Source: Bacteroidales bacterium (GTDB taxonomy: Bacteria; Bacteroidota; Bacteroidia; Bacteroidales; UBA932). From it: a stretch of DNA of 64,000 nucleotides. The translations under genes and the position numbers were made by a program. This document shows, in pieces, positions 17,032 to 25,042 of the stretch. The stretch is taken from the NCBI GenBank assembly GCA_017617475.1, contig JAFZWC010000021.1, forward strand, positions 1-64,000, given 5' to 3'. The first letter of the stretch is position 1, and each line of letters opens with the position of its first letter. Below the pieces are notes generated by a model. The model worked only from the letters and a program-made list of their open reading frames with translations. It ran no database searches and was not told where the DNA came from.

Positions 17032-18329
17032 AGCACACCCGGCTCATATACGGCCTCCTGACCCTCGCCATCCTGGTGGGGGCCAGTTTTTGGTTGCGCC
17101 TGCGCGGCCAGGGAGAAGAGGCCGTAGCCTTCATGGAGACCGAAGCCGAGCCCGAGATTCCCGTCGACTGGGTGGACAACCTCAACGAATCCATAGTCAA
17201 CGACCTTTCCCACCTCCCCGCCATGGACCAGGTGGTGGACAGTTTCATGAACTTCTGGTCCCTTAAGGGCGCTGCGCTGGCCGTCGTCCGCAACGACTCC
17301 CTCCTCTATGCCCGCGGGTATGGCCGGGCCGACGCCTCCTACCCCATGACCCCGGGCACCACCATGCGCCTGGCCTCCGTTTCCAAGCTCCTGACCGCCA
17401 TCGGCATCATGCGCCTGCAGGAGCAGGGAAAAGTGTTTCTGGAGACGCCGGTCTTCGGCCCTTTCGGCGTTTTGAACGAATATGACCGCTACATCAAGGA
17501 CGACAACTACTACCTGATGACGGTGCAACACCTGTTGCGCCACCAGGGCGGCTTTACATCCAGGGGCGGGGATGTGATGTTCTCTACCCTCAAGTTCATG
17601 CAGCGCCACGGACTGTCCCAACCGCCCACTTCGGACTATCTAGTGCAGAAGGAAGTGGCCCGGCCGCTGGAATTCGAGCCCGGCACCTCCCAGGAGTATT
17701 CCAACTTCGGCTACCTGTTGCTTTCCCTTATCATTGAAAAGGTGTCCGGAATGCCCTACGAGGAATTCATGCAGAAAGAGGTCTTCGAGCCCGCCGGCTG
17801 CCATGGCTTCCGCCTGGGCGGCGACTACCTGGAAGACCGCCTGCCCGGGGAAACCCGCTATTTCGTCCAGGCCGACGACAAGCCCACCGCCTCCTTTGAC
17901 GGCAAATACGCCTCTGTCCCCCGCTGCTACGGAGGCAACTATATTTCCGGCCTTTACGGCGCCGGCGGCTGGATTGGCTCGGTGGTGGAACTGGCCAGGC
18001 TGGTGTGTTCCATTGACGGCACAGGCCCGGTCCCGGACCTGCTAGACCCCTTCAGCATCCGCCAGATGACGGTGTGGATGGACGACGACACCTACGGCCT
18101 GGGCTGGCTGGACTGCCGCCCCGAAGGCGAATGGACGCGCACCGGCTCCTTCGCCGGCACATCGGCCCTTATTAAGAAGTATGCCGACGGCGAAACCTGG
18201 ATCTTCGTCACCAACACCTCCACCTGGCGGGGCTCCCGTTTCTCCCGCAACACCGGCGCCCTCTGCTTCAACCTCCGCTCCCGCTTCGACTCCCAACTGC
18301 CCACCCGCGATCTGTTCCGGACGAATTAA
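17028..18329 (+). CDS. Beta-lactamase-fold serine hydrolase (class C/penicillin-binding-like)
   Basis: 433 residues with an N-terminal membrane helix (LIYGLLTLAILVGASFWL, about residues 5-22), then a serine beta-lactamase/D-Ala-D-Ala carboxypeptidase fold facing the periplasm. The nucleophile motif is SVSK (SxxK) near residue 121, the YxN motif is YSNFG near residue 225, and VQHLLRHQGG is typical of this group. It starts with GTG in the overlap GTGA; an ATG start downstream would remove the membrane anchor. Such proteins are usually peptidases or esterases; antibiotic resistance cannot be inferred. The 3' end overlaps the convergent galM stop by 4 nt. Confidence 0.85.
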   Translation: MKHTRLIYGLLTLAILVGASFWLRLRGQGEEAVAFMETEAEPEIPVDWVDNLNESIVNDLSHLPAMDQVVDSFMNFWSLKGAALAVVRNDSLLYARGYGRADASYPMTPGTTMRLASVSKLLTAIGIMRLQEQGKVFLETPVFGPFGVLNEYDRYIKDDNYYLMTVQHLLRHQGGFTSRGGDVMFSTLKFMQRHGLSQPPTSDYLVQKEVARPLEFEPGTSQEYSNFGYLLLSLIIEKVSGMPYEEFMQKEVFEPAGCHGFRLGGDYLEDRLPGETRYFVQADDKPTASFDGKYASVPRCYGGNYISGLYGAGGWIGSVVELARLVCSIDGTGPVPDLLDPFSIRQMTVWMDDDTYGLGWLDCRPEGEWTRTGSFAGTSALIKKYADGETWIFVTNTSTWRGSRFSRNTGALCFNLRSRFDSQLPTRDLFRTN

Positions 18330-19441
18330 TCCTGCCACTTCACCCCGAAGCGGTAGATGGTGGTGGAGCTGTAAGTCTCTTCGGGTTTCACTATGATGGA
18401 GGGGAACTCCGGATGGTTCACGGCGTCGGGCCAGCCCTGTGCCTCCAGGGCCAGGGAACTGCGGAAGATGAGCGGTTTTCCGTTCTTGCCGGGTTCGCTT
18501 CCGTCAAAGAAATTGCCGCTGTAGAACTGCAGGCCCGGCTGGTCCGTAATCACTTCCACCGTACGCCCGCTCACGGGATCCTGCACCTTGCACACGGACC
18601 GCATTCCCTCGCCGTCCAGGCACCAGTTGTGGTCGTAGCCACGGCCGAAGCGGAGCTGTTGGTTCTCTTCCCCTATGAAGGCGCCAATGGGATGCGCCGT
18701 CCGAAAATCGAAAGGAGTCCCTTCCACGGGGGCAATCTCGCCGGTGGGGATGCTCAGGGAATCTACCGGGGTATAGGCCGATGCCAGGATGCTCATCACA
18801 TAGTCTTCCACCGTGCCTTCGCCCTCGCCACGGAGGCAGAAGAAGGGATGGTGGGTGATGTTGAAGGGCGTGATTTTGTTGGAGTTGGCCTCAATCTCCA
18901 CCTTGAAATCCGGGCCGGAAACCGAATACGTGAGCGTAATGGTGCGGTTGCCGGGGAAACCGTCCTGCCCGTTGGAGCATTCCAGGCTCAGGGTAAGGGA
19001 AGAGGGGGTGGAGGATTTCACCGTCCAGGGACGCATGTCAATGCCTTTGAAGCCGCCATGTAAGGTATTGACGCCGTTGTCATTGGCGTCGGTGTGCCAG
19101 GTTTCGCCCTCCACCTGGTAGGTGGCATTTCCTATGCGGTTGGCCACGGGGCCCACGGTGGCTCCCAGGAAACGCTCCCCGGGAGGGGTTACATAGGCCT
19201 GCAAATTGTTGTGCCCCACTACAATATCGGCCCAGTTTCCGTGCTTGTCCTGCGTGTACATGGAGACCACGCGGGCGCCGAAGTTGGTGACCTGGACCGT
19301 CATATTCTCACTCTTAAGGGTGTACAGATCAATGGGGACGCCCTCCACTTCTCCCTGGAAAGCCGTACGGGGAATCAGAGCGGGGCGGGTGCTGCAGGCC
19401 ATGGCCATGGCAGCCAGACAAAGGATGAAGAATCGTTTCAT
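18326..19441 (-). CDS. galM: Aldose 1-epimerase, exported lipoprotein form
   Basis: Mutarotase that interconverts alpha and beta anomers of hexoses. The 371-residue protein has a signal peptide with lipobox AMAC (MKRFFILCLAAMAMACSTR), so unlike E. coli GalM it is exported. Family motifs: NFGARVVSMY near residue 53, GATVGPVANRIGNATY near 93, TLHGGFKGID near 126, THHPFFCL with the catalytic His near 190, and the C-terminal ALEAQGWPDAVNHPEFP with the catalytic Glu. It lies 6 nt after ettA on the same strand. An extracytoplasmic role in sugar uptake is inferred. Confidence 0.92.
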   Translation of the reverse strand: MKRFFILCLAAMAMACSTRPALIPRTAFQGEVEGVPIDLYTLKSENMTVQVTNFGARVVSMYTQDKHGNWADIVVGHNNLQAYVTPPGERFLGATVGPVANRIGNATYQVEGETWHTDANDNGVNTLHGGFKGIDMRPWTVKSSTPSSLTLSLECSNGQDGFPGNRTITLTYSVSGPDFKVEIEANSNKITPFNITHHPFFCLRGEGEGTVEDYVMSILASAYTPVDSLSIPTGEIAPVEGTPFDFRTAHPIGAFIGEENQQLRFGRGYDHNWCLDGEGMRSVCKVQDPVSGRTVEVITDQPGLQFYSGNFFDGSEPGKNGKPLIFRSSLALEAQGWPDAVNHPEFPSIIVKPEETYSSTTIYRFGVKWQD

Positions 19442-19447
19442 ATTTCC

Positions 19448-21127
19448 TTATTCCATTAATTTCTTGTACTTGAATCGTTTGGGTTCAGCATCGGCACCCA
19501 GGCGCATCTTGCGGTTCTCTTCGTACTCCTGGTAGTTGCCCTCGAAGAACACTACTTTGCCTTCGCCTTCGTAGGCCAGGATGTGGGTGGCCACGCGGTC
19601 CAGGAACCAGCGGTCGTGGCTCACCACCACGGCGCAGCCGGCAAAGCCGTCCAAGCCTTCTTCCAGGGCGCGGATGGTGTTCACGTCCACGTCGTTGGTG
19701 GGTTCGTCCAGCAGGAGCACGTTGCCCTCGTCTTTCAAGGTTAACGCCAGGTGCAGGCGGTTGCGTTCGCCTCCGGAGAGCACGCCGCACTTCTTTTCCT
19801 GGTCGGCCCCGGAGAAGTTGAATCGGCTCACCCAGGCGCGGGCGTTCACGTCCCGGCCGCCCATGCGCACCCATTCCGAGTTGCCGGCGATGGTCTCGTA
19901 TACCGTCTTGTCCGGGTCAATGGAACGGTGCTGCTGGTCCACATAGGAAATCTTGACGGTTTCCCCAATCTCTATGGTGCCGCTGTCCGGCTGCTCAATG
20001 CCCATGATGAGGCGGAAGAGCGTGGTTTTGCCGGCACCGTTGGGGCCGATGACGCCCACGATGCCTGCCGGGGGTAGCTCGAAGCTCAGGTGCTCGAACA
20101 GGAGTTTGTCTCCATAGGCCTTGGAGACGTCCGTGAATCTGATGACCTTGTTGCCCAGATGCGGGCCGTTGGGGATATAGATTTCCAGGTTGGCCTCTTT
20201 CTGTTTGGCGTCGGCCGCCGCCAGTTTTTCATAGGCGCCCAGACGGGCCTTCTGCTTGGCCTGGCGGGCCTTGGGAGCCATGCGCACCCATTCCAGTTCT
20301 CGTTCCAGGGTTTTGCGGCGTTTGCTTTCGGCCTTCTCTTCCTGCGCCAGACGCTTGGTTTTCTGGTCTAGCCAGGAGGAATAGTTGCCCTTCCAGGGAA
20401 TGCCCTCGCCGCGGTCCAGTTCCAGGATCCAGCCGGCCACGTTGTCCAGGAAATAGCGGTCGTGCGTGACGGCTATCACCGTGCCCTTGTATTGCTGCAG
20501 ATGGGCTTCCAGCCACTGGATACTCTCGGTGTCCAGGTGGTTGGTGGGTTCGTCCAGGAGCAGCACGTCCGGCTCCTGCAACAGCAGGCGGCACAGGGCC
20601 ACGCGGCGGCGCTCACCCCCGGAAAGCTCTTTGACCTTCTGGTCCGAAGGGGGGCACTGCAGGGCGTCCATGGCCCGCTCTAGCTTGGAGTCAATCTCCC
20701 AGCCGTTCACGTGGTCAATCTTTTCTGTGAGTTCTCCCTGGCGTTCGATGAGGCGGTTCATCTCGTCTTCGTCCATGGGCTCCATGAACTTGAGGGAGAT
20801 GTCGTTGTATTCCTGCAGGATATCCATGACTTCCTGCACACCTTCCTGAACCACTTCCAGCACGGTTTTCTCCGGGTCCATCTGCGGTTCCTGCTCCAGG
20901 TAGCCCACCGTATAGCCGGGGGCCCAGACCACCTCTCCCTTGTAGGATTTCTCTACGCCGGCGATAATCTTCAGCAAGGTGGATTTACCGGAGCCGTTGA
21001 GGCCGATAATGCCAATCTTGGCCCCGTAGAAGAAGCTCAGGTAAATGTCCTTGAGGATGACTTTGTTGTTGTGGGGAAGTACCTTTCCCACTCCGTTCAT
21101 GGAGAAGATGATCTTTTCGTCGGCCAT
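19448..21127 (-). CDS. ettA: Energy-dependent translational throttle protein EttA (ABC-F)
   Basis: Cytosolic ABC-F ATPase that binds the ribosomal E site and gates the first steps of elongation according to ATP/ADP ratio. 559 residues, as in E. coli EttA (555). Two ABC domains: the first with Walker A GLNGSGKST near residue 42 and LSGGERRRVALCRLLL, the second with GPNGAGKTT near 360 and LSGGERNRLHLALTL. The EttA-specific linker and arm region with basic coiled-coil LAQEEKAESKRRKTLERELEWVRMAP lies between them. A near-consensus box (TATCTTAG on the minus strand at 21147-21154) precedes the gene. Confidence 0.95.
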   Translation of the reverse strand: MADEKIIFSMNGVGKVLPHNNKVILKDIYLSFFYGAKIGIIGLNGSGKSTLLKIIAGVEKSYKGEVVWAPGYTVGYLEQEPQMDPEKTVLEVVQEGVQEVMDILQEYNDISLKFMEPMDEDEMNRLIERQGELTEKIDHVNGWEIDSKLERAMDALQCPPSDQKVKELSGGERRRVALCRLLLQEPDVLLLDEPTNHLDTESIQWLEAHLQQYKGTVIAVTHDRYFLDNVAGWILELDRGEGIPWKGNYSSWLDQKTKRLAQEEKAESKRRKTLERELEWVRMAPKARQAKQKARLGAYEKLAAADAKQKEANLEIYIPNGPHLGNKVIRFTDVSKAYGDKLLFEHLSFELPPAGIVGVIGPNGAGKTTLFRLIMGIEQPDSGTIEIGETVKISYVDQQHRSIDPDKTVYETIAGNSEWVRMGGRDVNARAWVSRFNFSGADQEKKCGVLSGGERNRLHLALTLKDEGNVLLLDEPTNDVDVNTIRALEEGLDGFAGCAVVVSHDRWFLDRVATHILAYEGEGKVVFFEGNYQEYEENRKMRLGADAEPKRFKYKKLME

Positions 21128-21253
21128 AGTTTCGGTGTTTGTCTTGCTAAGATAGCGTTTTTTTCCGAAACAAATCCCTCGCGGGGGAACTAATCGTCAA
21201 AGCGGATGTGGAGGAAGTGCGTATGGGAATGAGACTGTTTAATTCAAAAATGA

Positions 21254-22936
21254 TTATTGGTTTCGATTCATTCTTTTGTTTTCTTCCCAGTTGCTTTTCG
21301 TATCAAGCATATCCAGAAATAGATTCTCATCAGGAGCATGGGCATCCTTTATAGTTTGACGGAAACGCGAACGAAGCGTTCTTAGGCTGCCGATAGACAC
21401 CCGTTGCATGATGATTTGCACAACAGGGTCAGGAATGCCCGCAAAAAACAGGGCTATTATTCTCCGGTTGTTTCCTCTAATTCCAGGAACCTGGTCCTTC
21501 AATTTGTCCATGATTCCCGAGCAATAGATGTTCAAGTTGTTTTCCAGTTCATGAAAGAGATTAGGCGTTTCTTTAAGTTCCAGGGCTATTTTTTTAAACT
21601 CTAGTAAAGTATTGGTTTTCTCAAGATCGTTTCCGGCATCATAATACTGGACAGATAGACCGAAAAGTCGGGCAAGTTTCTCCATGAATAGTACTCCTAC
21701 TAACGTCCCATTCCCCTTTCGTATTTCTTGTTGTGAGACGGCTAATAGCGCCATTTGCTCCTTCAGCTGTGCTTCTAGTTTTTTCTTCCTGATATGAATA
21801 AGCAGAAAAATGACAAGAAACATCAAGGATAAAAAAATGTAAACAGTAACATACGCAAGGCGCTGCCTTTGTATTCGGTTTTCCCGAATGGTATTCTCGT
21901 GTTGATAATAGTCTTTTTGAGCTACGGACAGCGAATGCTGTAGAAGAACTCTTGTTATTGAATCCTGAGCAGCCATGGCTCCAGTAACTTTTTGAAGGGC
22001 GCTTTTATAATGACCTTCCAAAGTATCGAGCCGGAATATAATGGAATTAAGTAATGCTAATTCAGATGGCGAACGAGTAACGTTGTAAGCTTTCACCATA
22101 CATCTCCGGGCCGAATCAATTTGTCCAGTTCGTGCGAGCGCCAACGAATAATATCCGTAGTCACGGACATCAAGAAGATAATCCGGCATTGTTCGGAAAA
22201 AAGTCAAGGCCTGTTTAAGTGAATCTCTTTTTATTACATTTATGTAGGACAGTATCTTTAGTGATGAAATGCGGAGTTGCGAATTGTCACAAGTATTCAA
22301 AAGACTTCTTAAATAATATTGGCAACTATCTAAATCATGGTTCTTTATATAACCGTCTCCATTATTAAAATAAGTGACAGCAAGCGCATAAATGGCATAT
22401 TGCGCATATAGAGAGTCTTGATTATCTGAAAAACTGTCGATAGCCTTCCTGAAGTGTCCTCGTGCTTCAATGAAATTATGAGTTGCATTGAAAACATTTC
22501 CCATGTTCCTATGGATAAGCCCCAAATGGTGTAAATCATGAAGCGTATTTGCTTCTTGCTTTGCTTTTTCAAAAGAGACGATTGCCGCCGGGTAATTCTT
22601 GGCGTTTTCCCTTACAATTCCTTGATAGTAATGGGATCGCATCCGATTATATAAATCACCATGGATTTCATAATAATTGACGGAAAGGGTAATGAGACTG
22701 TCATCTAAGACATCAATGTAATTCTTATCCAAGGCAGCGTTGTATAAGAGTTCATAATAAGCCCTATCTTTTTCCCCCGACAGACGGGAAGTGTCAATCT
22801 GTTTTAGGGCAGAGAATGCGCTGTCTGGATGTTGATACAACAGTACATCAATCTTGTTCAACTGGTGCTCCACTGAGGAATGGCAAGCTGTCATCAAAAG
22901 CCATGACGCATAGAAGAAGTATCGAAAGAATCTCAT
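21254..22936 (-). CDS. Membrane-anchored TPR protein with C-terminal HTH-like domain (putative regulator)
   Basis: 560 residues. The N-terminus has a signal peptide ending LLMTACHS (lipobox-like). Residues about 30-330 are TPR-like helices (AAIVSFEKAKQEANTLHDLHHLGLIHRNMG). One transmembrane helix lies near residues 364-385 (VYIFLSLMFLVIFLLIHI) and a charged coiled coil follows. The C-terminal 100 residues (NNRRIIALFFAGIPDPVVQI, then SLRTLRSRFRQTIKDAHAPDE) look like a divergent LuxR-type DNA-binding helix-turn-helix. Such TPR-TM-HTH proteins in Bacteroidales are thought to be one-component membrane regulators. The gene is AT-rich compared with its neighbours and divergent from the DUF4249/TonB locus, which it may control; that link is inferred. 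Confidence 0.75.
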   Translation of the reverse strand: MRFFRYFFYASWLLMTACHSSVEHQLNKIDVLLYQHPDSAFSALKQIDTSRLSGEKDRAYYELLYNAALDKNYIDVLDDSLITLSVNYYEIHGDLYNRMRSHYYQGIVRENAKNYPAAIVSFEKAKQEANTLHDLHHLGLIHRNMGNVFNATHNFIEARGHFRKAIDSFSDNQDSLYAQYAIYALAVTYFNNGDGYIKNHDLDSCQYYLRSLLNTCDNSQLRISSLKILSYINVIKRDSLKQALTFFRTMPDYLLDVRDYGYYSLALARTGQIDSARRCMVKAYNVTRSPSELALLNSIIFRLDTLEGHYKSALQKVTGAMAAQDSITRVLLQHSLSVAQKDYYQHENTIRENRIQRQRLAYVTVYIFLSLMFLVIFLLIHIRKKKLEAQLKEQMALLAVSQQEIRKGNGTLVGVLFMEKLARLFGLSVQYYDAGNDLEKTNTLLEFKKIALELKETPNLFHELENNLNIYCSGIMDKLKDQVPGIRGNNRRIIALFFAGIPDPVVQIIMQRVSIGSLRTLRSRFRQTIKDAHAPDENLFLDMLDTKSNWEENKRMNRNQ

Positions 22937-22951
22937 GCTTCAAGTTTTTTT

Positions 22952-22959
22952 CAAAAATA
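22952..22959 (-). promoter_or_regulatory. -7 promoter box for the TPR regulator
   Basis: Minus-strand TATTTTTG, 15 nt before the ATG, with TTG about 21 nt upstream (CAA at 22981-22983 on the plus strand). Confidence 0.5.
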
Positions 22960-23123
22960 CATAAAAACACCCCAAAATGCCAAGTGTGTAATCAAAATGT
23001 AAAGCTCCTTTTAAAGGTTGTATTGATTATCAGCCGCTTATGATTAAAAACTGTAATGTGGTTTTCTTTCTGTTGTAGGCAAGACTCCCGAAATTTGTAA
23101 ACAATTCATAAATCACACAAAAG

Positions 23124-23209
23124 ATGAAAAGAAAAGAATCATTGAGAATGACGGCCAGTATAATTACCGGTTTTACCAACTGATGAAACAAGGATTATTA
23201 TACCCATAG
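23124..23209 (+). CDS. Two overlapping micro-ORFs in the regulator/lipoprotein gap (speculative)
   Basis: The 355-nt gap between the TPR regulator and the small lipoprotein is AT-rich and holds no normal gene. Within it lies a 19-codon frame (23124-23183, MKRKESLRMTASIITGFTN), whose TGA overlaps the ATG of an 8-codon frame (23183-23209, MKQGLLYP) in TGATG. A weak box (GAAATTTG at 23090-23097) lies upstream. These could be a leader or signal peptide or chance; in an AT-rich gap short frames are expected, so confidence is low. The rest of the gap holds promoters only. Confidence 0.2.
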
Positions 23210-23244
23210 TAAGGACGTATTGTGGGATGTTATGTGTTTTATAA

Positions 23245-23260
23245 TAAATTTGTATCTTTA
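23245..23260 (+). promoter_or_regulatory. Candidate promoter boxes for the DUF4249/TonB operon
   Basis: TAAATTTG at 23245-23252 directly abuts TATCTTTA at 23253-23260; the first is a full consensus match with TTG at 23220-23222 as possible -33. The leader to the ATG at 23292 is about 35 nt. Confidence 0.5.
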
Positions 23261-23291
23261 CGCAACCAGAAAACCAGAATGTTCATTGCCT

Positions 23292-23735
23292 ATGCATAAA
23301 AGACTCGTTTTACTCTTCACATTATTTGCAGCGCTGCTGGCCTTTTCCTGTACAAAACTGCCCATCTTCGAATTTGATTTGGAGGGTGTTGAGGGAAAAT
23401 GGCTGGTGACTTCCACTACAGGGAAGATGGCTATAGATTATGGCCACTATGACGATATTGTATTTGCAGTCAACGACACGGTCCGCTTTTTTAAGATTCG
23501 TGATAATCTTCACCGATTATTTGTTTCCCGTCCCGACGAAAATAGATATTATGACGAAGACTTGGACCTCCATTATTACATGCGAATAGGTTACTCACCC
23601 AACGAAGACAAAAAATCTTTTAACGTGATAGTTAATCGTACACAAACGTTTGAGCTCCTGGAAGCCACAAAGGAGACAATTGTGTTCGGACTCGCAGATA
23701 ATGGAGCAAAAGCGGTTCTAAAAAAAGAAGAATGA
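23292..23735 (+). CDS. Small lipoprotein of unknown function
   Basis: 147 residues starting MHKRLVLLFTLFAALLAFSCTK, a lipoprotein signal with lipobox AFSC. The mature part is acidic, rich in aromatic residues and beta-strand patterns (GVEGKWLVTSTTGKMAIDYGHYDDIVFAVNDTVRFF), suggesting a small beta-barrel or lipocalin-like fold. I do not recognise a family. The in-frame extension upstream to 23220 covers the promoter boxes and was rejected. Its TGA overlaps the ATG of the DUF4249 gene (ATGA at 23732-23735), so it is probably part of the same surface system. Confidence 0.65.
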   Translation: MHKRLVLLFTLFAALLAFSCTKLPIFEFDLEGVEGKWLVTSTTGKMAIDYGHYDDIVFAVNDTVRFFKIRDNLHRLFVSRPDENRYYDEDLDLHYYMRIGYSPNEDKKSFNVIVNRTQTFELLEATKETIVFGLADNGAKAVLKKEE

Positions 23736-25042
23736 GAAGCCATCGCTCGCTTAGTTTTATTGGGGTTATTATGTCAGTGTTCCTCCTCGCGTCCTGCGTG
23801 GAGGACATTGACATGGATACTGGTGAGGAACTGCCGGTTGTGGTGGACTGTATCCTGAAGATGGACACGGTCCAAACGCTTCGGCTCTATCACATGAAGA
23901 AACTGAATGCCGAAGGGTATGAACCGGTATCCGAAGCCAGGGTGGAACTGCAGCGGATTCAAAAGAATGGCAGTTTCTTCAAGGTGGCCGAATTCCACCA
24001 TTCGGAAGGTCTCCTGTGGGAAACCCGCTTTGAGCCCGTTTTCGGCGAGGGTTACAGGCTGTCCATTTCCCTACCCGGGAAGGAGGAATTATTTGCTACC
24101 ACCTCTTTCCCTGAGGATATGCGCCTGGTCCTTCATCAAAAAGTCCTCCATGACGGCACGCGTTTATATGACAACGCCAAGGACACAACGGTCTTAACCA
24201 TGATTACGGCCGAAGTAGCCACCGCCAGAATGGTCACGATGGATGATTTCAACCGCGGGGTAATGAAAGGAGTCGCGTTTCCGGAAGACGCCGACTTTCC
24301 GGTAAAGGCCTATATTCCCTCAGGAGGCAAAGCCTGCAAGATGTGGCTTTACCCCAGGCGTGATTCCATTGTTGTGTATCCTCCTGATAATTCCATCGAA
24401 TGGCACCCTCCATTCACATTCTCCGATTTGCCATTCATCCCGTCCCCCAAGCCTTACTGTGACCTTGTTGTCACCGACCACCCTTGTGCAGACAACTTCA
24501 ACGTGATTCCCGGCAAAGTGACGGATTTGGACCTGGTCCAGGTCCCCGTGAATACCATGACAAAAATCGAAAGGAAATACCACTTTTATAACGGCCATTA
24601 TTATCCGGTGTTTACGGACGATTATCTTCTCAATTACACCCAGTGGATTCCCGAGATGTGCCCGGACCTCCCGCTCCACAAGGGTTTTGTGAGGATAGAC
24701 CAGCCGGAAGGGTTTACGAATGGCCTGACGGATGAGGACTTCAAGACAAGCTATCTTTCTACCAGCGGCAGTTTCCTGATTCTTGGGGATTATTCCGATT
24801 ACCTTACGGGAGTTGAGCCCTTCCTGATAGAAGTGCGCTTCCTGTCGGATGAGTACGACGCATTCCTTCGCGATTTGCATATCCGGAACTTGTCCAGGGA
24901 CAACTTCATCCTCTCCACCTACGACTCCAACAATATTTACTCCAACATTAATGGAGGCGTAGGAGTATTTGGGGCCGAGAACACCACTTGGGCCGAAGAT
25001 GCTTGCAATAAAAGCTTTCCTCACTCTCTCATTATTCGTTAA
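23732..25042 (+). CDS. DUF4249 domain lipoprotein
   Basis: 436 residues: signal peptide with lipobox LLASC (SFIGVIMSVFLLASCVE), then a long beta-rich region. The pattern EELPVVVDCILKMDTVQTLRLYHMK, where a short exported strand domain begins, and the many aromatic positions fit DUF4249. Family members are encoded next to TonB-dependent receptors throughout Bacteroidota, which is the case here (receptor starts 1 nt after). They are likely outer-membrane, surface-exposed partner lipoproteins comparable in position to SusD, but the ligand is unknown. It has ordinary composition, unlike the AT-rich genes before it. Confidence 0.82.
   Translation: MRSHRSLSFIGVIMSVFLLASCVEDIDMDTGEELPVVVDCILKMDTVQTLRLYHMKKLNAEGYEPVSEARVELQRIQKNGSFFKVAEFHHSEGLLWETRFEPVFGEGYRLSISLPGKEELFATTSFPEDMRLVLHQKVLHDGTRLYDNAKDTTVLTMITAEVATARMVTMDDFNRGVMKGVAFPEDADFPVKAYIPSGGKACKMWLYPRRDSIVVYPPDNSIEWHPPFTFSDLPFIPSPKPYCDLVVTDHPCADNFNVIPGKVTDLDLVQVPVNTMTKIERKYHFYNGHYYPVFTDDYLLNYTQWIPEMCPDLPLHKGFVRIDQPEGFTNGLTDEDFKTSYLSTSGSFLILGDYSDYLTGVEPFLIEVRFLSDEYDAFLRDLHIRNLSRDNFILSTYDSNNIYSNINGGVGVFGAENTTWAEDACNKSFPHSLIIR

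Noticed and set aside
17028..18329. Beta-lactamase resistance gene
   Set aside because: SxxK and YxN are shared by many peptidases and esterases of this fold; the membrane anchor and operon context do not suggest antibiotic resistance.
22937..23291. tRNA or riboswitch in the largest intergenic gap
   Set aside because: No cloverleaf or conserved aptamer-like sequence was recognisable; only promoter-like boxes and tiny frames.
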